Shown here piece after piece: positions 1-6,098 of a DNA stretch of 8,094 nt. The notes beneath the pieces were generated by a model. That model saw only the letters and a program-made list of their open reading frames with translations, searched no databases and was not told the origin of the DNA. The number at the start of each line of letters is the position of its first letter. Positions within the stretch are counted from its first letter, which is position 1. Source of the DNA: Defluviitaleaceae bacterium (GTDB taxonomy: Bacteria > Bacillota_A > Clostridia > Lachnospirales > WQUN01); contig WREB01000037.1 of NCBI GenBank assembly GCA_009779525.1, positions 1-8,094 of the forward strand. The letters are read 5' to 3'. Position numbers and translations under genes: made by a program.

Positions 1-1122
1 GGCGCCGATTATGTCGAGGGTTTCGTTCATCTTCAAGACAAGCTGGGCGAAATAGCCCTGGAACGGCGCCGAATCGATCCGCGTTCCGAGCTTCCCCGAA
101 AAAACCGCCTCGAACAGGATGTTGTTGTTGAAGTACATCTCGCGGACCGCGGCGTTCATCGATTCGTAGGACCTGCCGAGCTTACCCATTTCGTCCGGCC
201 GCGCCGTGATCCACTCGGGGATCAGGTTGTCGATGTTGCCGGCCGCCAACTTGCCGGAAATTTCGGTGAGCGCCTTGATCGGATTTATTATGATTTTTCT
301 AAGCGTAAGGAAAAGCGTCAGCGAGATGACCAGGGTGATGAGGACCACCGAAAAGATGCTGATAGAAACGAACGTCTCAAGCTGGCTGTTAAGGGATTGC
401 AAGTTTATGTCGACGCCTATGACCGCGGTCACGTTGCCGCGCCGATCAAGCACCGGCGTGTATGAATAGCAGAGCGCGCCGAAATTTTTGCTTCCGTAGT
501 TTCCGTATTCCATCACGGATTCGCCTTCGCTGAAGACGCGCTCGATTTGCGGAAAATTTTCGCTAAAATCCAGCGTTCCGAAATCGTCGTTTTCGGCGTT
601 TACGGTGTCGCCCTGGAATATCGCGTTGAAGATGTACGCGTAGGCCCCTTCGATCCCGAGGTCCGCGACTACGTACAAATATTTTACACCGGTTCCGACG
701 CGGACTTCGAGCAGCCGCTTGTACAGCGAAAAATAATCCTCGTCCTTAAGCGAAGCGATCGCCTTTCGGTATTCGGCCATGCGGTTCTTCGCCGCGTAGT
801 AGCCTTCGGTATGCTCCGCGCCCTCGATTCCGTCAAGTTCGCCAACCAGCCGCCGATCCTCCAGGTACTTGGCGGCGCCTTCCGTAAACGCCGGGCTTGA
901 TCCAAGCTTTTCGATAAACGGGGCGAAATCCTCGGCCGCGTACTGCGCGAGCAAAACGAGGGGGGCGGTCATGAGTTTTTCCATGTAAAGCTGCTCGAAT
1001 ACAGAGCGTATCATAAGCGTGCTCGTCGTCGTAAGCGTCGCCGAAAGCGTGACGATCCCGACGAAAATCATCGAAATCACCTTGACGCTTATGTTGTTTT
1101 TATATTTACCAAACAGACGCAA
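1..1122 (-). CDS. Membrane sensor protein, Cache-like + HAMP, C-terminus outside window (partial)
   Basis: Translating the minus strand gives 374 uninterrupted codons running off the left edge. Residues 1-14 are short and basic (MRLFGKYKNN). Residues 15-34 form transmembrane segment 1. Residues about 35-253 are an extracytoplasmic region with Cache-like features: a YLYVVAD strand, YAYIFNA, and the closing pattern YSYTPVLDRRGNVTAVIGVDI. Residues 255-274 form transmembrane segment 2. Residues about 275-330 are a HAMP domain with its usual proline (NPIKAL) and DEMGKL motif. Residues about 340-374 (FSGKLGTRIDS, KMNETLDII) resemble the second HAMP-like segment found before the signalling module of some chemoreceptors and kinases. 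The output domain lies outside the window, so this could be a methyl-accepting chemotaxis protein, histidine kinase, cyclase or phosphatase. The start chosen is TTG at 1122, because GGCGGTG lies 5 nt upstream and it keeps the basic N-terminus; GTG at 1080 or ATG at 1071 would cut into the first membrane helix. It follows the sugar-binding lipoprotein gene by 39 nt, suggesting an operon and shared ligand sensing. Confidence 0.85.
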   Translation of the reverse strand, partial: MRLFGKYKNNISVKVISMIFVGIVTLSATLTTTSTLMIRSVFEQLYMEKLMTAPLVLLAQYAAEDFAPFIEKLGSSPAFTEGAAKYLEDRRLVGELDGIEGAEHTEGYYAAKNRMAEYRKAIASLKDEDYFSLYKRLLEVRVGTGVKYLYVVADLGIEGAYAYIFNAIFQGDTVNAENDDFGTLDFSENFPQIERVFSEGESVMEYGNYGSKNFGALCYSYTPVLDRRGNVTAVIGVDINLQSLNSQLETFVSISIFSVVLITLVISLTLFLTLRKIIINPIKALTEISGKLAAGNIDNLIPEWITARPDEMGKLGRSYESMNAAVREMYFNNNILFEAVFSGKLGTRIDSAPFQGYFAQLVLKMNETLDIIGA

Positions 1123-1127
1123 ACGAA

Positions 1128-1134
1128 CACCGCC
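1128..1134 (-). promoter_or_regulatory. Putative ribosome binding site deciding a TTG start
   Basis: On the minus strand GGCGGTG lies 5 nt before the TTG at 1122-1120. No in-frame ATG occurs between the upstream stop codon (1164-1162) and the first membrane helix, so this weak site is the main support for the TTG start of the sensor gene. Confidence 0.4.
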
Positions 1135-1161
1135 GTCGAAATGAAAATGGGTTTGCGCCGG

Positions 1162-2238
1162 CTACCTTAGCTCCGACTCTTTATAGTAGCCGCTGTCGAT
1201 CAATACTTCCTTGTAGTTGCTTATGCTTACAAGGACCGGGTTGCATATCGCCGCGGGAACCGTCTTTACGCCGTTATGGTACCTGTTTTCGTCGTTTATC
1301 GCTGGTTTCTTGCCGACCATGATATCGTCGATCATCTCGACCGTCCTCGCCGCGAGCGTCCTCGTGTCAAGGAAAACGGACATCGACTGTTCGCCGTTGA
1401 TGATTGAGACGACGCTCGCTATGTCGCAGTCCTGCCCGGTCATCACCGGAAGCGGCAGATCGGCCGTCCCGTACCCGTGGTCTTTAAGCGTTTGAATCAT
1501 TTCGACCGACATACCGTCGTATGTCGAAAGCACCGCGTCAAGCTTTTCGCTTGAATAATGCTCCGCAAGTATTCCGGCGAGCCGGCCGGCGGCGACTTCG
1601 CCGCTCCAGTCGAACGTCGCGGTGTCGTTTAGCGACGTCTGCCCGCTTTTAACCGTTACCTGGCCGTTGTCGATATATTTTTTCAGCACGCTCATCTGGC
1701 CCTCGTAGTAGTCGGGCGTGCAGCTGTCGTCAAGCGCGCCCGAAAAGATTTCGAGCGTTATCTTCGACTTCCCGTCCTTCAGGTTGAAGGCGTCCTCGAT
1801 AAAGCCCGCCTGCATGACGCCGACTTCCACGTTATCGAACGTCAGGTAATAATCCATCGTTGGGGTGTTTGATATGAGGCGGTCGTACGAGATAACGGTT
1901 ATCTTTTTTTTGGCCGCGTTCTTCAAGACCTCCGTGAAGCTGTCGCCGTCGATCGCCGTTATGACGATGATCTTGCAATTCATGTCGATGAGTTCCTGCA
2001 CCTGCTCGATTTGCCGCTCGATCTCGCCGTCGGCGTTCCTGAGCTCCACCCTGTAGCCCTTCGCCTGAAGCTGCTTCTTGATGTTGTCGCCGTCCTGCGT
2101 CCAGCGCTGCTGCTCCTTCGACGGCATGGAAACGCCGACCAGGTTGTTTTTGCCGAAAATCTGGCACGCCGAAAAAATTAATAGCGCCCCGGCCAAAATC
2201 GGAAGCGCCTTCAGCATAAACGATACGCATTTAAGCAT
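1162..2238 (-). CDS. chvE: ChvE-like multiple-sugar-binding periplasmic lipoprotein
   Basis: A 358-aa solute-binding protein of the ChvE/XylF type (Peripla_BP_4 fold), expected to bind monosaccharides outside the cytoplasmic membrane for ABC import and/or chemosensing. Residues 1-24 are a lipoprotein signal peptide with lipobox-like FSAC and Cys25 as the lipidation site. Family landmarks follow in order: VGVSMPSKEQQRW (34-46), VITAIDGDSFTEVL (92-105), ISYDRLI (116-122), DYYLTFDN (129-136), SGALDD (166-171), VKSGQT (196-201), LSTYDG (237-242) and PVMTGQD (264-270), ending in the ChvE-like VLIDSGYY. In this family the Arg, Trp, Asp and Asn residues of these blocks contact the sugar. The start is ATG at 2238: GGAGG lies 7 nt upstream. 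Length matches the family. The sensor gene downstream is in the same frame 39 nt later, so the two are probably co-transcribed. No permease or ATPase gene is visible. The family call is firm; the ligand is unknown. Confidence 0.95.
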   Translation of the reverse strand: MLKCVSFMLKALPILAGALLIFSACQIFGKNNLVGVSMPSKEQQRWTQDGDNIKKQLQAKGYRVELRNADGEIERQIEQVQELIDMNCKIIVITAIDGDSFTEVLKNAAKKKITVISYDRLISNTPTMDYYLTFDNVEVGVMQAGFIEDAFNLKDGKSKITLEIFSGALDDSCTPDYYEGQMSVLKKYIDNGQVTVKSGQTSLNDTATFDWSGEVAAGRLAGILAEHYSSEKLDAVLSTYDGMSVEMIQTLKDHGYGTADLPLPVMTGQDCDIASVVSIINGEQSMSVFLDTRTLAARTVEMIDDIMVGKKPAINDENRYHNGVKTVPAAICNPVLVSISNYKEVLIDSGYYKESELR

Positions 2239-2245
2239 TACGTGA

Positions 2246-2250
2246 CCTCC
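2246..2250 (-). promoter_or_regulatory. Strong ribosome binding site of the sugar-binding protein gene
   Basis: GGAGG on the minus strand (within GGGGAGG), 7 nt before ATG at 2238. It favours this start over the internal Met8. Confidence 0.8.
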
Positions 2251-2305
2251 CCGTCATGTAATCGGATAACCGAAATTAAGTGGCGTTGCCCTCGATACGC
2301 GCAGA

Positions 2306-2327
2306 TTTTATTTTCGCTGAAATAAAA
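2306..2327. promoter_or_regulatory. Candidate operator: palindrome with 8-bp AT-rich arms
   Basis: Perfect arms TTTTATTT (2306-2313) and AAATAAAA (2320-2327) flank TCGCTG. The site lies just downstream of the likely -10 of the sugar-binding protein gene (minus strand) and about 140 bp before the cupin start. Its symmetry and position suit a repressor site. No specific regulator can be named. Confidence 0.4.
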
Positions 2328-2330
2328 ACC

Positions 2331-2359
2331 ATATTATGCAAAAAGCGGCATTAATTCAA
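2331..2359 (-). promoter_or_regulatory. Candidate promoter of the sugar-binding protein / sensor unit
   Basis: On the minus strand, TTGAAT (2359-2354) precedes a TGCATAATAT run. The -10 could be CATAAT (2338-2333, spacer 15) or TAATAT (2336-2331, spacer 17). Transcription would start near 2325, giving a leader of about 90 nt. Both hexamers are imperfect. Confidence 0.35.
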
Positions 2360-2360
2360 C

Positions 2361-2394
2361 CGTTATTTTATAACGCGTTTTTTTGCAAAACGTT
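2361..2394. promoter_or_regulatory. Cluster of overlapping short palindromes (candidate regulator sites)
   Basis: Four perfect palindromes lie in 34 bp: CGTTAT-TTT-ATAACG (2361-2375), AACGCGTT (2372-2379), TTTTGCAAAA (2381-2390) and AACGTT (2389-2394). The cluster lies between the divergent binding-protein and cupin genes, upstream of the candidate promoters of both. Such symmetry is typical of dimeric regulators (LacI or TetR type), but some may be chance in AT-rich DNA. Confidence 0.35.
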
Positions 2395-2428
2395 CCGAGG
2401 CGAAACAGCGCGCGTTTTAGCTTCAGCT

Positions 2429-2436
2429 ATGATAAT
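2429..2436 (+). promoter_or_regulatory. Candidate -10 element for the cupin gene
   Basis: Overlapping TATGAT (2429-2434) and GATAAT (2431-2436) each match the -10 consensus at 5 of 6 positions. A start near 2443 would give a leader of about 25 nt to the ATG at 2468. No good -35 lies at the proper distance, so an activator may be needed, or the call may be wrong. Confidence 0.35.
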
Positions 2437-2467
2437 ATTAATGAAAAAGGCGAAGGATGCGAATACG

Positions 2468-2815
2468 ATGATAAAGAAAAAAGAGGAGCTTTGCGTAGCC
2501 GTAAACGAAAAAATGCGCGGCGGCGAAGGCAGCGTGATAATCGAGCACCTGCTTGACAAGGACGGGCTTTGTCAAAAGGGCCGCCTTTACGCGCGCGTGG
2601 TGCTTAAGCCCGGCTGCTCGATCGGGTACCATACCCACGAGGGCGAAACCGAAACTTATTACATAATGAAAGGCACGGCAAGCTACAACGACAACGGCGC
2701 CGAAACGACGCTGACCGTGGGGGACGTCGCATATACTCCCGACGGCTGCGGCCACGGCGTAAAAAACGGCGGGACGGTCGATTTGGAAATGATCGCCTTG
2801 ATTATATTAATCTAA
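2468..2815 (+). CDS. Small single-domain cupin, metal-binding
   Basis: A 115-aa cytoplasmic one-barrel cupin. Cupin motif 1 is seen as G-x5-H-x-H-x4-E-x6-G at residues 49-69, with H55, H57 and E62. Motif 2 is complete at G85-x5-P91-x-G93-x2-H96-x3-N100. The four ligands H55, H57, E62 and H96 predict a mononuclear metal site. Members of this compact family are variously sugar isomerases, small oxygenases or ligand-binding proteins, and the substrate cannot be assigned here. The reading frame is open from 2336, but the start chosen is ATG at 2468: GAAGGA lies 10 nt upstream, and the extra 44 residues look non-coding in composition and match no part of the domain. An ATG at 2441 is also in frame but lacks a binding site. 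The 3' end overlaps the stop of the convergent LacZ gene by 9 bp. The last residues (EMIALIILI) are unusually hydrophobic and probably form the final barrel strand. Confidence 0.88.
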   Translation: MIKKKEELCVAVNEKMRGGEGSVIIEHLLDKDGLCQKGRLYARVVLKPGCSIGYHTHEGETETYYIMKGTASYNDNGAETTLTVGDVAYTPDGCGHGVKNGGTVDLEMIALIILI

Positions 2816-5800
2816 AATAAACCTTATGTGATGTTCGGCGGCCTTGACCACGTGCTCCGCCGAAAAGTCAGTGCTCCAGCCCATGTTCGAACCGATCCCC
2901 GAATGCGCGGCGTCGACGTTTAGCGTGACTTCGCGGCTGACAGGCAGTTCGTGGCCGTGCGCGGCGGCCTTGTATTCGTCGATGCTATTCGGCCTCGCGT
3001 CGAAATGGAACGGGCGCGCGCCCACAACTCTTAGCTTTCCGCCGCGTCCGTTTTCAAGCGTAAGCCAGCGGGTCTGCTCGTGCCCTCCGGTTTCCGAAGG
3101 CGGGATAAACGGAAAGGCCTGCTCGCCCACGGTCGAGTTAAATACGCCGAGTTTCGTCGAAAGCAGCCGGTCGGAATAGTTTTCGTTCTCGCCCATCCCG
3201 AAATAGGCGAGCTTCGCGAATTCCTTGGGAAGCGCGAACGATATGCCGGCGCGCGGTATGAACTCGAGCGCGGGGTTGATCAAAAACGAAGCGTCAACTT
3301 CGATTTCGCCCTGGGCGCCTACCGTATAGCGGACCGCCGCCCGCGATTCGTATTTCTTTCCGTTTATTTCAGATTCCAAAATAAACTCGGCCGTCGCGTG
3401 CGCAAAGCCGCCTTCAGATGAAATGTGCGCGTCCGTATACCCGACTTTTATTACTTGGTTTTCCGGCCGCGACGCCTCGAACATCCCGTGCCATCCCCAG
3501 CCGGGCCGCGCGTCCATCCCGGTATAGGGCCTGTCGGTCACGGGGATCCCGCCGCGTTCTATGACGGTTTCGCCGCTTTTTTTCAATTTTATGCTTCCGT
3601 CAGCCCTGTTTAGCAAAAATTCGAACGCGACTGTCGAAACGGTGATTTCGCCTTCGTCCTTTATTAACCGCAGCGCGCTGGAAGGCCTTGACGCCCCGCA
3701 TAAATTAACCGGCCGCGCGGGCGCTGCAAGCGGGTATTGGAAGAAACCGGTTTCGTATCCCGCGTCCGCGTAGGCGCAGCCGTGCTTAAGCGAAACCGAA
3801 AACTCGACGTGGTATTCGGCGCCGTCGTCAAAACTATATTTGGGCGTAAACGAAAACGCCGCCTGCGAAAGGGGCGCCACTTCCGGCGCGTCCCAAACCT
3901 GCTCGAAGACGGGAATCCCGTTTTCCCGAAGCTTTGCCGTAATGACGAAATCGTTGGTCGGCTTTGCGCATGACTTGTTAATGACGACGTACCTGTCTGC
4001 GCCCCGCTTGACCGACCAAGGCCCGATGGATTCGGCCGGCCGTATGACGACCGGCGCGTAGGCCTGCTTCAATTCGAGCGCGACGGGTTTCCAGGTCAGA
4101 TCCGGCAGCACGACGCCGTTGTTTGTCATGTAAGGCGGGCAGTCGGGATCTGTCATTTCTTCGCCGAAATCGCCGCCGTAGGCAAAAAATTCCATTCCGC
4201 CGGCCGTCTTGCTAAGCAGGCACTTGTCCGACCAATCCCAAACGTATCCGCCCTGGAAGCGCCCGTATTTTTCGGTCAGCTCGACGAAATTTTTAAGCCC
4301 GCCCCCGCTGTTTCGTATCTGGTATAAATATTCGACCAATATGATCGGCCTGTCGTCTTCGGTGTCGGCTATCATTTCCATTATCTTCGAGACCGGGGCG
4401 TACATGTTGCCCCTGATGTCGGAGACGTTTTTGCCCGGCTCGCCCGCTTCGTACTGGCAGAGCCGCGTCGGGTCGTACTCGCGCAAAAACCCCGCCATCG
4501 CGGCGTGGTTCGCGCCGGTTCCGCTTTCGTTTCCGAGCGACCACGAATAGACGCACGCGTGGTTTTTGAAAAAGCGCGCCATGCGCCACGCGCGCTCGAG
4601 GTAAAGATGGGACCACGAAGGGTCGTGCGAAAGCTGGCCCATCACGCCGTGCGTCTCTAGGTTGCACTCGCAGACGACGAGGATTCCGTATTCGTCGCAC
4701 AGGTCGTACCAAAGCGGGCTGTCCGGGTAGTGGCAGGTTCGAACCGAATTCACGTTCATCCGCTTCATTTCGATGATTTCCCTGACCATAAATTCTTTTG
4801 CCACGGCCCGCCCGGAGTCGTACTGGTGGTGGTGCCTGTTGACTCCTCGGGCGACGAATCGTTGCCCGTTTATGTATAAAATTCCGTTTACGATTTCGAC
4901 CCTCTTGAAACCCACCCTGCAGGTTTCGGCGTCGATGTCGGCGCCATTTGGGTTAATCAACGTTATTACGGCGGAGTACAAATACGGTTCCTCGGGCGAC
5001 CATTCGAAAATATTTTCGATGTTAAAACTAACGCGCGCCGCGTTTGAGGTCGGCTGGCCGGCCGTGGCGTACGGGGCGTGGGCGTTTACCCGCGATTCGC
5101 CCGAGGCGACTTGCGCGCCGCTTTTGTCGTGCAGCGAAACGCGGACGCAGTTGTCGGCATACCCGTCGGCGCGGGAGATGAACACGTCGATCGAAAACTT
5201 GCCGCCGCGCCCGCATTTGTCGGGGAGCGCGGTGATTTTATAATCCTCGATGCGGTGCGCCGGCTTGCATGTCAGCCAGACGTCGCGGTGGATTCCCGAA
5301 AGGTGCCAGTAGTCCTGGTCCTCAAGGTAGGCGCTTTTGCCCCAGCGCATCACTTTAAGCGCGACCGAGTTTTCGCCTTTTTTAACGAAGCGCGTCACGT
5401 TAAATTCCGAGGGGAGCTTGCTGTCTTCCGCGTAGCCCGCGAACCGCCCGTTCACGTAAAGCAAATACGCCGTCTCGACGCCGTCGAACCGAAGAAAGAC
5501 ATCCTTGCCGAAAAAACCGTCCGGAAGCGCAAACGACTTGTAATAGCATCCCGTGGGGTTTTTTTCCGGGCTAAACGGAGGATTCGGGACGCTGCCAAGG
5601 CCGGCGTTCGGATTGACCAGATGCCTTCCGCCCCCTCCGTAGTCCCAAGGATAGTGCATGTTCGTATAGATCGGCTCGCCGTGCCCGTAAAGCTCCCAGC
5701 AGCCCGGCACCATAATTTTCGTAAACCCGGCCCTTTCGTTTTCCGGCTCGAAAAAATCGTCCGGCTCGTCGGGGTTTTGATAGTATTTAAACGACCATTC

Positions 5801-5962
5801 GCCGTTAAGCGAAACGACGTTGCAAGAAAGCGGGTCGGGCTCGCCGATTGAATCAAGCGCCTCCTTGCCGTTTGAGTACGCCTTCCAGGGGGAGCGCGCA
5901 CTTTCGCGGCCGATCGAGGAAACTTCGATTAATTCGAGAGGGGATATCTTTATCTCGTTCAT
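2807..5962 (-). CDS. lacZ: LacZ-type glycoside hydrolase family 2 (putative beta-galactosidase)
   Basis: A 1051-aa homologue of E. coli LacZ (1024 aa), cytoplasmic with no signal peptide, predicted to hydrolyse terminal beta-linked galactose or a related sugar with retention. Domains in order: N-terminal jelly roll (about 45-235, with GYAEDSKLPSEF including D180, the D201 equivalent); immunoglobulin-like domain (about 236-345); TIM barrel (about 350-640); second Ig-like domain (about 645-745); C-terminal beta-galactosidase small chain (about 765-1050). Active-site landmarks: GVNRHHHQ (373-380), metal ligands E436 and H438 (NLETHG), acid/base E479 (SLGNES), nucleophile E544 (ILVEY), GGYVWDW (571-577), and W1029 in the C-terminal loop. 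Oddities: 18 extra residues between YP and NPPF (about 106-126) beside N101, the N102 equivalent; and Y547 where E. coli has H540. The start is ATG at 5962 because AAGGAG lies 6 nt upstream; the frame is open to 6064 but that extension lies over the promoter. It is transcribed divergently from the kinase gene and convergently with the cupin gene. The family is certain; galactose specificity is less so. Confidence 0.93.
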   Translation of the reverse strand: MNEIKISPLELIEVSSIGRESARSPWKAYSNGKEALDSIGEPDPLSCNVVSLNGEWSFKYYQNPDEPDDFFEPENERAGFTKIMVPGCWELYGHGEPIYTNMHYPWDYGGGGRHLVNPNAGLGSVPNPPFSPEKNPTGCYYKSFALPDGFFGKDVFLRFDGVETAYLLYVNGRFAGYAEDSKLPSEFNVTRFVKKGENSVALKVMRWGKSAYLEDQDYWHLSGIHRDVWLTCKPAHRIEDYKITALPDKCGRGGKFSIDVFISRADGYADNCVRVSLHDKSGAQVASGESRVNAHAPYATAGQPTSNAARVSFNIENIFEWSPEEPYLYSAVITLINPNGADIDAETCRVGFKRVEIVNGILYINGQRFVARGVNRHHHQYDSGRAVAKEFMVREIIEMKRMNVNSVRTCHYPDSPLWYDLCDEYGILVVCECNLETHGVMGQLSHDPSWSHLYLERAWRMARFFKNHACVYSWSLGNESGTGANHAAMAGFLREYDPTRLCQYEAGEPGKNVSDIRGNMYAPVSKIMEMIADTEDDRPIILVEYLYQIRNSGGGLKNFVELTEKYGRFQGGYVWDWSDKCLLSKTAGGMEFFAYGGDFGEEMTDPDCPPYMTNNGVVLPDLTWKPVALELKQAYAPVVIRPAESIGPWSVKRGADRYVVINKSCAKPTNDFVITAKLRENGIPVFEQVWDAPEVAPLSQAAFSFTPKYSFDDGAEYHVEFSVSLKHGCAYADAGYETGFFQYPLAAPARPVNLCGASRPSSALRLIKDEGEITVSTVAFEFLLNRADGSIKLKKSGETVIERGGIPVTDRPYTGMDARPGWGWHGMFEASRPENQVIKVGYTDAHISSEGGFAHATAEFILESEINGKKYESRAAVRYTVGAQGEIEVDASFLINPALEFIPRAGISFALPKEFAKLAYFGMGENENYSDRLLSTKLGVFNSTVGEQAFPFIPPSETGGHEQTRWLTLENGRGGKLRVVGARPFHFDARPNSIDEYKAAAHGHELPVSREVTLNVDAAHSGIGSNMGWSTDFSAEHVVKAAEHHIRFILD

Positions 5963-5968
5963 TTTTTT

Positions 5969-5974
5969 CTCCTT
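5969..5974 (-). promoter_or_regulatory. Ribosome binding site of the LacZ-type gene
   Basis: AAGGAG on the minus strand, 6 nt before ATG at 5962. It decides against the longer reading from ATG 6064, whose extra 34 codons overlap the -10 box. Confidence 0.8.
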
Positions 5975-5993
5975 AATAATAAATGCCGCGCCG

Positions 5994-6002
5994 ATTATAG
6001 CA
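5994..6002 (-). promoter_or_regulatory. Extended -10 promoter of the LacZ-type gene
   Basis: On the minus strand TGC-TATAAT (6002-5994) is a perfect extended -10 element. The -35 region is poor. Transcription would begin near 5987, leaving a leader of about 25 nt. Confidence 0.7.
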
Positions 6003-6004
6003 CA

Positions 6005-6015
6005 CAAGCCGCTTG
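6005..6015. promoter_or_regulatory. Candidate operator in the divergent promoter region
   Basis: CAAGC-C-GCTTG is a perfect 5-bp-arm palindrome just upstream of the LacZ-type -10. It is short, so it could be chance. A second palindrome, GGGCGCCC, lies at 6034-6041 just upstream of the kinase -10. Confidence 0.25.
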
Positions 6016-6045
6016 AGTCGGACGGTGAAATGGGGGCGCCCGCGA

Positions 6046-6054
6046 TGTTATAAT
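6046..6054 (+). promoter_or_regulatory. Extended -10 promoter of the kinase gene
   Basis: TGT-TATAAT (6046-6054) is a perfect extended -10 on the plus strand without a recognisable -35. Transcription would start near 6061, about 38 nt before the TTG start. Together with the opposite promoter, the 8-mer CGATTATA (5992-5999) is mirrored by TATAATCG (6049-6056). Confidence 0.7.
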
Positions 6055-6085
6055 CGTATCGCATGAACCGGAATGAATTAATATA

Positions 6086-6091
6086 AAAGGA
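6086..6091 (+). promoter_or_regulatory. Ribosome binding site supporting a TTG start
   Basis: AAAGGA lies 7 nt before the TTG at 6099-6101. This is the main evidence that the kinase gene begins with TTG. Confidence 0.7.
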
Positions 6092-6098
6092 TGTAGTT

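Noticed and set aside
206..900. Plus-strand open frames of 87 and 117 codons in the left part of the window
   Set aside because: They are antisense to the continuous sensor reading frame, whose membrane helices, Cache-like and HAMP patterns are clearly recognisable.
2336..2467. The 44-codon N-terminal extension of the cupin frame
   Set aside because: It overlaps the palindromes and the -10 candidate, has no ribosome binding site, and the remaining 115 aa form a complete cupin.
5078..5851. A 257-codon plus-strand open frame opposite the LacZ-type gene
   Set aside because: Low-complexity basic composition, no motif, and it lies wholly within conserved LacZ coding sequence; it is explained by the codon bias of the opposite strand.
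5963..6064. The 34-codon N-terminal extension of the LacZ-type frame
   Set aside because: It covers the perfect extended -10 of the same gene, while AAGGAG is correctly spaced before ATG 5962.
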